27,029 bases of DNA from assembly GCA_937989875.1 (NCBI GenBank), contig CALKBO010000049.1, positions 1 to 27,029 on the forward strand. The letters run 5' to 3'. Under the pieces are notes generated by a model that searched no databases, had not been told where the DNA came from, and worked only from the letters and a program-made list of their open reading frames with translations. The translations under genes were made by a program, and so were the position numbers. The stretch comes from an uncultured Collinsella sp. (lineage in GTDB: Bacteria > Actinomycetota > Coriobacteriia > Coriobacteriales > Coriobacteriaceae). Shown in pieces: positions 22,086 through 27,029 of this stretch (its first letter is position 1; the number at the start of each line of letters is the position of its first letter).

Positions 22086-22103
22086 CTCGGGAACGACAAA
22101 GCG

Positions 22104-23087
22104 CTAGTTCACTTCGACGGGTTTGGCGCCGGGATAGCGCTCCTCAAAGTCTAGGCGGTACTTATTGTCATTGGTGCCCGCCACGTTGTCGCGCGACAGC
22201 GGCGCCACGATCTCATTCTTGTGGTCCGCAGGCTTGGCGTATTTCAGGCTGATCTCCCAGGCATCACAGATTGCGTCAATGCGGTGATCCAGGTCGTCAT
22301 ACAGGGCAACGATGTCTTTCCAGGAACTGTAGTTCTTAGAGCTCGTCGGGACGTCTAGGTCCTCGACGATGTCGTAATACTGCTCGATGGTGTCCTCCGT
22401 GCGCTCGGCGACGTCAGCGAGATTTTGACGGGTGGTTCGATCCTCTTCCAGATAGCTGCCGTTGAAGTTCTGCGCGCAGCCACGGACGTAGTTGTCGAGG
22501 TCTTCGAGCAAGTCGTAGTATTCGCTCAGTCGGCGGTAGAGGTTCTGCTCGGAGAGCGTTGCTTCGCCGCCATCCTCGTCGTCATCGTCATCATCGTCGT
22601 ACAGGCTGTTGGGATCGCCGAGAGGCTTTAGGTCATCGTCGTCGACGTCATGGTGCAGCTTAGCTACCTCGGTAGTCGTCTGCGTGGCGGCGTTGTCGAA
22701 AGGCTTGATCACAAAGAAAACGACCAGGGCGATGATGATTGCCACCAGCACAACGATAACGGCGATAAGCGGCCCGGTGCCGCTCTTTTTGGGGGCGGGG
22801 GTCTGTGGCGAAGCGGGCGCGTATGCGGGAGCCGGCTCCTGTTGGGACGAGCCGCTCGCGACGGGTATGCGCTGCGTGGTCTCGACGGCCGCGGGGCCTG
22901 CGGCGGGGTCAGGGCGATAGGCGAGGGGGTCGTCCGCCTTGGCTTGCGGCGTATCGAGGGAACCGGTCTGCTCGAAAGCGGGCTGGCTATCGCTCGCGGC
23001 TGTTTGCTCAACGGGTGCACCGCACGAGGTGCAGAACTTGGCATTATCTGCAAGAAGCTTGCCGCACGAGGCGCAATACCGAGACAT
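22104..23087 (-). CDS. Zinc-ribbon membrane protein of unknown function
   Basis: The N-terminus holds a zinc ribbon with CASC and CTSC (residues 4-22), a common cytoplasmic module. A Pro/Ala/Gln-rich linker leads to one membrane helix at about 103-124 (LIAVIVVLVAIIIALVVFF). Beyond it are two runs of aspartates (DVDDDD and YDDDDDDDED) and a helical, charged domain of about 160 residues. The probable orientation is ribbon inside and the acidic domain outside. I chose ATG 23087 (minus strand), with AAGGAG 5 nt upstream, giving 327 residues; an in-frame GTG at 23105 lacks a site. TATAAT (minus strand, 23130-23125) is a candidate -10. I do not recognise a named family for the outer domain, and the neighbours give no clue. 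Confidence 0.88.
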   Translation of the reverse strand: MSRYCASCGKLLADNAKFCTSCGAPVEQTAASDSQPAFEQTGSLDTPQAKADDPLAYRPDPAAGPAAVETTQRIPVASGSSQQEPAPAYAPASPQTPAPKKSGTGPLIAVIVVLVAIIIALVVFFVIKPFDNAATQTTTEVAKLHHDVDDDDLKPLGDPNSLYDDDDDDDEDGGEATLSEQNLYRRLSEYYDLLEDLDNYVRGCAQNFNGSYLEEDRTTRQNLADVAERTEDTIEQYYDIVEDLDVPTSSKNYSSWKDIVALYDDLDHRIDAICDAWEISLKYAKPADHKNEIVAPLSRDNVAGTNDNKYRLDFEERYPGAKPVEVN

Positions 23088-23124
23088 TGCCACTCCTTTC
23101 GCCACATTTCAATGCAATACGACG

Positions 23125-23130
23125 ATTATA
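23125..23130 (-). promoter_or_regulatory. -10 hexamer for the zinc-ribbon gene
   Basis: A consensus TATAAT on the minus strand lies 37 nt before the start codon. No convincing -35 is seen at 16-18 nt upstream. Confidence 0.5.
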
Positions 23131-23155
23131 CCCAGCGTCCAAAATTCTCCATCAT

Positions 23156-23224
23156 AAGTTGCGGTGAAATAGGGACTGTTTGGCGGTCTCAGAGCTTCAA
23201 TCAGTCCCTATTTCACCGCAACTT
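23156..23224. repeat. Perfect 23-bp-arm palindrome, GGGAC family
   Basis: Arms 23156-23178 and 23202-23224 are exactly complementary, with a 23-nt loop. They contain AAATAGGGACTG and its complement. It lies between the divergent zinc-ribbon and tmk genes, where a terminator is not expected. Confidence 0.85.
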
Positions 23225-23240
23225 TGGAAAGGCGCCTTTG

Positions 23241-23292
23241 GTCATTGGAGACGTTCTTAAACGACTAGTCATTCAAGAACGTCCCCAATGAC
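23241..23292. repeat. 18-bp-arm palindrome, GGGAC family
   Basis: Arms 23241-23258 and 23275-23292 pair at 17 of 18 positions. The loop includes GACTAGTC, and GACTAG recurs at the right edge (23291-23295 region). The right arm plus flank, CCCCAATGACTAGGT, recurs at 14582-14596. It starts 16 nt after the palindrome at 23156-23224. Confidence 0.8.
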
Positions 23293-23303
23293 TAGGTGGG
23301 GGT

Positions 23304-23332
23304 TTGGGACGCGCCTGCCCCTGGGGTATCAT
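23304..23332 (+). promoter_or_regulatory. Candidate promoter of the tmk-holB-ricT operon
   Basis: TTGGGA at 23304-23309 and TATCAT at 23327-23332 are separated by 17 nt and lie 53 nt before the tmk start. GGGGTATCAT recurs at 26931-26940, downstream of ricT. Confidence 0.5.
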
Positions 23333-23385
23333 GGCTTGGTTGCTATAACTCGCATTTACGCGCCTTGTAGGAAGGGGCTGCGCCC

Positions 23386-24069
23386 ATGGCTTTTGAGCCC
23401 GCTCAACATAGCTTCATTACGCTCGAGGGTGTCGATGGCGCCGGTAAATCTACGCAGGCGCGCCTGCTTGCCCGTGCGCTCGACCTTGCCGGCTACCAGG
23501 TTGTGACCCTGCGTGAGCCGGGCGGCACTGCCATCAGCGAAAAGATTCGCGCCCTGCTGCTCGACCCTGCCAACACGACGATGGGCGACACCTGCGAGTT
23601 GTTGCTCTACGAGGCCGCGCGTGCCCAGCTGGTGCACGAGGTCATCGCCCCCGCGCTCGCAGCCGGCAAGGTGGTCCTGTGCGATCGCTTCTACGATTCC
23701 ACGACCTGCTACCAGGCGTTTGCCGATGGCCTCGATCGCCAGATAGTGCGCGACGCCAACAACCTGGCCGTCGCGGGTACGCACCCGGCGCTCACACTCG
23801 TCTATCACATCACGCCCGAGCAGGCGGCGCTGCGCATGGCCGACCGCGGTGCGGCAGATCGCATGGAGGCTAAGGGCATGGCCTTCCAAGAGCGTGTCTA
23901 CCAGGGTTTTTGCGCAATTGCCGCCGAGGAGCCAAACCGCGTAAAGCTCATCGACGCGACCGCGTCCATCGAGGAAGTCTTTGCGAAGACGGTCGAGCAG
24001 GTTCGCGCGTACGGTCTCGACATTCCGCAAGACGCCGTCGCCGCCGCGCTTGCCAAGGAGGCCGAGTAA
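23386..24069 (+). CDS. tmk: Thymidylate kinase
   Basis: Cytosolic kinase converting dTMP to dTDP for DNA synthesis. The P-loop GVDGAGKST is at 15-23, REPGGT at 43-48, and the DR motif CDRFYDST at 99-106. In the lid region, ADRGAADRMEAKG carries the catalytic arginines. Length is 227 residues, slightly longer than usual because of a C-terminal Ala/Glu extension. GAAGGGG at 23371-23377 is 8 nt before the ATG. It heads a three-gene operon with holB (1-nt gap) and a RicT-type gene; the same order, with extra genes, occurs in Bacillus subtilis. Confidence 0.96.
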   Translation: MAFEPAQHSFITLEGVDGAGKSTQARLLARALDLAGYQVVTLREPGGTAISEKIRALLLDPANTTMGDTCELLLYEAARAQLVHEVIAPALAAGKVVLCDRFYDSTTCYQAFADGLDRQIVRDANNLAVAGTHPALTLVYHITPEQAALRMADRGAADRMEAKGMAFQERVYQGFCAIAAEEPNRVKLIDATASIEEVFAKTVEQVRAYGLDIPQDAVAAALAKEAE

Positions 24070-24070
24070 C

Positions 24071-25198
24071 ATGGCCCCCGCTCAGGCAAGTCTGCTGGCC
24101 AAGCTCGACACCCAAGAGCGCGTGCGCGACTTTTTGACCAATGCCGTCGCCAGCGGTCGCGCATCGCACGCCTACCTGTTTTTGGGCGCGCCCGGCGCGG
24201 GCAAGCTCGACGCCGCGTGGGCGCTCGCCCAAGCCTTCCTGTGCGAGCAGGATGGCTGCGGCTCATGCGATAGCTGCGTGCGCGTCGCCCGCCATACACA
24301 CCCCGACGTGCACTATTACACGCCCGAGAGCGCCACGGGCTACCTCATCGCCCAGACCCGCGAGCTGCTCGACGACGTGCCTCTGGCGCCCATCCGTGCC
24401 AAGGCCAAGGTCTACATCATCGACCGTGCCGAGCAACTGCGTGCCAACACCGCCAACGCACTGCTCAAAACACTCGAGGAGCCGCCCGAGGGCGTTATGT
24501 TCATCCTGCTGGGCACCTCGGCAGACGTGATGTTGCCCACCATCGTGAGCCGCTGCCAGTGCGTGCCGTTTCGGCTGGTATCGCCCGCCGTCGCCGCGCA
24601 GGCCGTGAGCCGCGCCACCGGGCAGGACCCTGCGCGTTGCCGCATGGCCGTCGCCGTAGCGGGAAGCCCCACGCGTGGCATCGAGTTCCTCAAGAGCGCC
24701 GAGCGCCAGGACGCCCGCCGTCAGATGGTTCGCGCCATCGATTCGCTTATCGTCGCCGACGAGGCCGACGTGCTCAGCCGCGCCAAGTCACTCATCGTCG
24801 CCGTTAAGGCGCCGCTCGCCGAGGTCAAGTCCACGCAGGAAAAGGTGCTCGAGCAAAACGCCGACTACCTGTCGCGTGGAGCATTGAAGCAGCTTGAGGA
24901 CCGCAACAAGCGCGAACTCAACGCGCGCGAGCGTTCGGGTATCATGGAAGCGCTGGCGAGCGCGCGGACGCTCATGCGCGACGTGCTGCTGACGCTTCAG
25001 GACGAGGCGGCCGACGTGGTGAACGAAGACGTGCGCGACTCGATCGGTCGGCTTGCCGCCGCGACCAATGTTGCGGGTGCCACGCGGGCGCTCGAGGCAG
25101 TCGCGACCGCCGAGCGCAACATCGCCAGAAACGTTACTCCCCAGCTGGCCATCGAGGTCATGCTGTTCGATATCAGGAAGGCACTGAAATGCCGTTAG
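24071..25198 (+). CDS. holB: DNA polymerase III subunit delta'
   Basis: AAA+ subunit of the clamp loader that places the sliding clamp on DNA. The P-loop-like GAPGAGK is at 39-45, the zinc module has C58, C63, C66 and C69, the Walker B-like VYIIDRAEQL is at 114-123, and the SRC motif is at 160-162. HPDVHYY after the zinc module is also typical. I chose ATG 24071, immediately after the tmk stop, giving 375 residues; the frame is open further upstream only inside tmk. The stop overlaps the next gene by 10 nt, so translation is probably coupled. Confidence 0.93.
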   Translation: MAPAQASLLAKLDTQERVRDFLTNAVASGRASHAYLFLGAPGAGKLDAAWALAQAFLCEQDGCGSCDSCVRVARHTHPDVHYYTPESATGYLIAQTRELLDDVPLAPIRAKAKVYIIDRAEQLRANTANALLKTLEEPPEGVMFILLGTSADVMLPTIVSRCQCVPFRLVSPAVAAQAVSRATGQDPARCRMAVAVAGSPTRGIEFLKSAERQDARRQMVRAIDSLIVADEADVLSRAKSLIVAVKAPLAEVKSTQEKVLEQNADYLSRGALKQLEDRNKRELNARERSGIMEALASARTLMRDVLLTLQDEAADVVNEDVRDSIGRLAAATNVAGATRALEAVATAERNIARNVTPQLAIEVMLFDIRKALKCR

Positions 25199-26889
25199 TC
25201 GTACCCGTTAAGTTTACCTACGCCTCGCGCGACCTGTGGTTCGATCCGCAGGATCTGGATATCCTCGAGGCCGATTATGCCATTTGCTCCACCGAGCGCG
25301 GAACCGAGATCGGCCTGGTCACTGCCGATCCCTTTGAGGTGCCGCAAGACGAGATCGGTCAGCCGCTCAAGCCCGTGCTGCGCGTGGCGAGCGACATCGA
25401 CCTGCAGCTTGCCGACGATCTGGCCATTCAGGGCGACGAGGCCATGGTCGACTTCCGCCGCCTGGTCAAGGAGCTCGACCTCGAGATGAAGCCGGTGGGC
25501 GTCGAGTACCTGTTTGGCGGCGAGAAGGCCGTGTTCTACTTTGCGGCCGAGGAGCGCGTCGATTTTCGCCAGCTCGTCAAGGATCTGTCCTCGACGCTGC
25601 ACATTCGCGTCGACATGCGCCAGATCGGTGTGCGCGACGAGACCCGCCTGGTGGGCGGCTATGCCCAGTGCGGCCAGGAGCTCTGCTGCACGCGCTTTGG
25701 CGGACAGTTTGAGCCGGTTTCGATCCGCATGGCAAAAGAGCAGGACCTGCCGCTCAACTCATCCAAGATCAGTGGCGTCTGCGGCCGCCTGATGTGCTGC
25801 CTGCGCTATGAGTTCGAGGCGTACAAGGACTTTAAGAGCCGCGCGCCCAAAAAGAAGACGCTTATCGATACGCCGCTTGGCAAGGCGCGCATCCAGGAAT
25901 ATGACACGCCGCGTGAGCAGCTGGTGTTGCGCCTGGAGAACGGCAAAGTCTTTAAGGTCAACCTGGCCGACATGACCTGCTCTGAGGGCTGCAAAAAGAA
26001 GGCCGCCGAGCAGGGTTGCAACTGCCGCCCCGACTGCGTGACGCGCGACGTGCTCGAGCGCATCGAGTCGCCCGAGATGCGCCTGGCGCTCATGGAGCTC
26101 GATCGCGAGAACGGCGTCGACGTGGGCGATGGCCTGTCGAGCGCCGACCGTCTTGCCGGCACGTCGATGCCCAAGCGCCGTCGTCGCGATGCCGAATCCG
26201 ATGCTCGCGCCGGTCAGGGGCAGGGCGAGGGCCGTGGCCGCGGAAAGGGCCGTGGTAAGGTTGAGGCACCCGAGGCCGAGGAGGCCGCCGGTGGCCGTCG
26301 TCGTCGCAAACGCTCGGGTTCGGGCGATGCCGGCGAGGTCGCTCCCGCAGGCAAGAACGCTTCCCGCGAGCGCGAGGCTCAGCAGCCCCAGCAGCAGAAT
26401 CGCGGCGGTGGCATGAACCCCACACGCCGTCGTCGCCGTCATCTGTCGAGCGAGGAGCGCGAGGACGCCTTCCGCGCCGCAGCTGCTCGCGAGGCTGGTG
26501 CCGCTTCCAAGGGCCCCTCGGTCTCCGATGCGCCTGCCGACAAGGGCGGCAAGTCACGTGGCGAGGAGGAGCGCGCGCCGCGTCCGCGCCGTCGCCATTC
26601 CTCGGGCGCGCAACAGAAGCCCTCAGTGCCCTCCGTGGCCGATCAGATCTCGGATGGCGAGGTCAAGGTCACGCGCCGTCGTCCCGGAGATGGCGGGGGA
26701 GCGGCTGCCAAGGCTTCGCGTGGCGCCGCTCGCGACGAGCGCGAGCCGCGCGAGGATCGCGGTGGCGAGGGCTCGGCCGACCAGGGTCAAAAGCGCCGTC
26801 GTCGTCGCCGTTCCCGCAAGCCGCGCCAGGATGGTGGCGAGGGCTCGACCCCGTCTTCGTCCGCACCACAACCGCCCGCCGGCGAATAA
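25189..26889 (+). CDS. ricT: PSP1-domain protein, RicT (YaaT)-like, with a long basic tail
   Basis: In Bacillus subtilis RicT forms an iron-sulfur complex with RicA and RicF that directs RNase Y and affects competence and sporulation. The PSP1 domain covers about residues 1-270. Conserved cysteines are C161, C166 and C167 in CGQELCC, and C198, C203 and C204 in CGRLMCC; a further group, CSEGC with CNCRPDC, lies at about 264-284. From about residue 315 to 566 the protein is a low-complexity region rich in Arg, Gly, Glu and Ser, with many RRRRR clusters, probably disordered and RNA-binding. B. subtilis RicT is only about 275 residues. AGGAAGG at 25175-25181 is 7 nt before the ATG. It is third in the tmk-holB operon. 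RicA and RicF are not in the window. Confidence 0.9.
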   Translation: MPLVVPVKFTYASRDLWFDPQDLDILEADYAICSTERGTEIGLVTADPFEVPQDEIGQPLKPVLRVASDIDLQLADDLAIQGDEAMVDFRRLVKELDLEMKPVGVEYLFGGEKAVFYFAAEERVDFRQLVKDLSSTLHIRVDMRQIGVRDETRLVGGYAQCGQELCCTRFGGQFEPVSIRMAKEQDLPLNSSKISGVCGRLMCCLRYEFEAYKDFKSRAPKKKTLIDTPLGKARIQEYDTPREQLVLRLENGKVFKVNLADMTCSEGCKKKAAEQGCNCRPDCVTRDVLERIESPEMRLALMELDRENGVDVGDGLSSADRLAGTSMPKRRRRDAESDARAGQGQGEGRGRGKGRGKVEAPEAEEAAGGRRRRKRSGSGDAGEVAPAGKNASREREAQQPQQQNRGGGMNPTRRRRRHLSSEEREDAFRAAAAREAGAASKGPSVSDAPADKGGKSRGEEERAPRPRRRHSSGAQQKPSVPSVADQISDGEVKVTRRRPGDGGGAAAKASRGAARDEREPREDRGGEGSADQGQKRRRRRRSRKPRQDGGEGSTPSSSAPQPPAGE

Positions 26890-26914
26890 CGCCCGCGAGC
26901 GGATTTAGCCCGCC

Positions 26915-26946
26915 TTGCCCCGAGCGCATCGGGGTATCATAGCGCC
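26915..26946 (+). promoter_or_regulatory. Hairpin plus -10-like sequence after ricT
   Basis: CCCCGA at 26918-26923 pairs with TCGGGG at 26929-26934, directly followed by TATCAT at 26935-26940. The same GGGGTATCAT stands in front of tmk. It may be a promoter for whatever lay downstream before the IS-like sequence, or a weak 3' hairpin of ricT. Confidence 0.3.
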
Positions 26947-26974
26947 GAATCAACAACCCTCCCTGCGACCGAAC

Positions 26975-27029
26975 TGAACTGCGCCCCAAAACTTGGACGG
27001 CTTAAATAAGAACTACGCCGCAAGGGACT
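26975..27029 (+). mobile_element. Probable left end of an IS3-family insertion sequence (cut by the window)
   Basis: From 26975 the sequence reads TGAACTGCGCCCCAAAACTT, then GGAC and CTTAAATAAGAACTAC. This matches the general form of terminal repeats in the IS3 (IS150-like) group: TG start, CCCCAAAA, a TTGGAC core and TTAAATAA before the first transposase frame. No transposase is visible because the window ends 55 nt in. The identification is from memory of such ends, and no right end or target duplication can be checked here. Confidence 0.45.

Noticed and set aside
26160..26850. Repeated CGTCGTCGC-type stretches as a non-coding repeat or frameshifted gene
   Set aside because: They are arginine codon runs in the intact ricT reading frame, which continues to a normal stop.
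1..27029. CRISPR array, tRNA, rRNA, prophage, toxin-antitoxin or defence genes
   Set aside because: I looked on both strands and saw no regularly spaced repeats, cloverleaf ends, phage genes or characteristic protein motifs. This reading by eye can miss divergent small RNAs.

Overview
The window is high-GC bacterial chromosome with tightly packed, housekeeping-type genes. GTG and TTG starts are frequent (uppP, tatA, topA and the GntR gene) and Shine-Dalgarno sites are strong. The protein families, the cellobiose-type PTS, and a topoisomerase I that reads like the archaeal type inside a bacterial genome suggest an anaerobic gut actinobacterium of the class Coriobacteriia, perhaps Collinsella. 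That placement is inference from protein character; no rRNA gene is present to confirm it.

Layout. At 178-4392 lie uppP (undecaprenyl-diphosphate phosphatase) and a PcrA/UvrD helicase, both on the plus strand. A 129-bp imperfect palindrome follows at 4400-4528. At 4671-6397 on the minus strand are a GntR/HutC regulator followed by a mannose-6-phosphate isomerase. Diverging from them at 6702-10372 is a beta-glucoside operon: GH1 hydrolase, PTS IIC, IIB and IIA. A ROK sugar kinase follows at 10614-11567, so import as sugar phosphate, hydrolysis and phosphorylation of the freed glucose could run as one pathway. Next come ppaC (manganese pyrophosphatase) and nhaA (Na+/H+ antiporter), the latter with an intrinsic terminator inside its leader.

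At 14597-14851 is a small minus-strand gene of unknown function, divergent from a class I aspartate-type aminotransferase. A STAS-domain protein follows. At 16825-21963 a same-strand run carries tatA, tatC, hypA, hypB and topA. It combines twin-arginine export, nickel insertion for [NiFe] enzymes, and a type IA topoisomerase. A minus-strand zinc-ribbon membrane protein converges on topA. At 23386-26889 are tmk, holB and a PSP1/RicT gene, an arrangement also known in Bacillus. The last 55 bases look like the left end of an IS3-family insertion sequence.

I found no CRISPR array, tRNA, rRNA, prophage or defence island. The most unusual content is between genes: several long, near-perfect palindromes (6576-6668, 10519-10559, 22028-22085, 23156-23224, 23241-23292 and a half copy at 14581-14596) share words built on GGGAC/GTCCC. 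They look like one family of dispersed REP- or MITE-like elements. The larger 4400-4528 palindrome has a different sequence.
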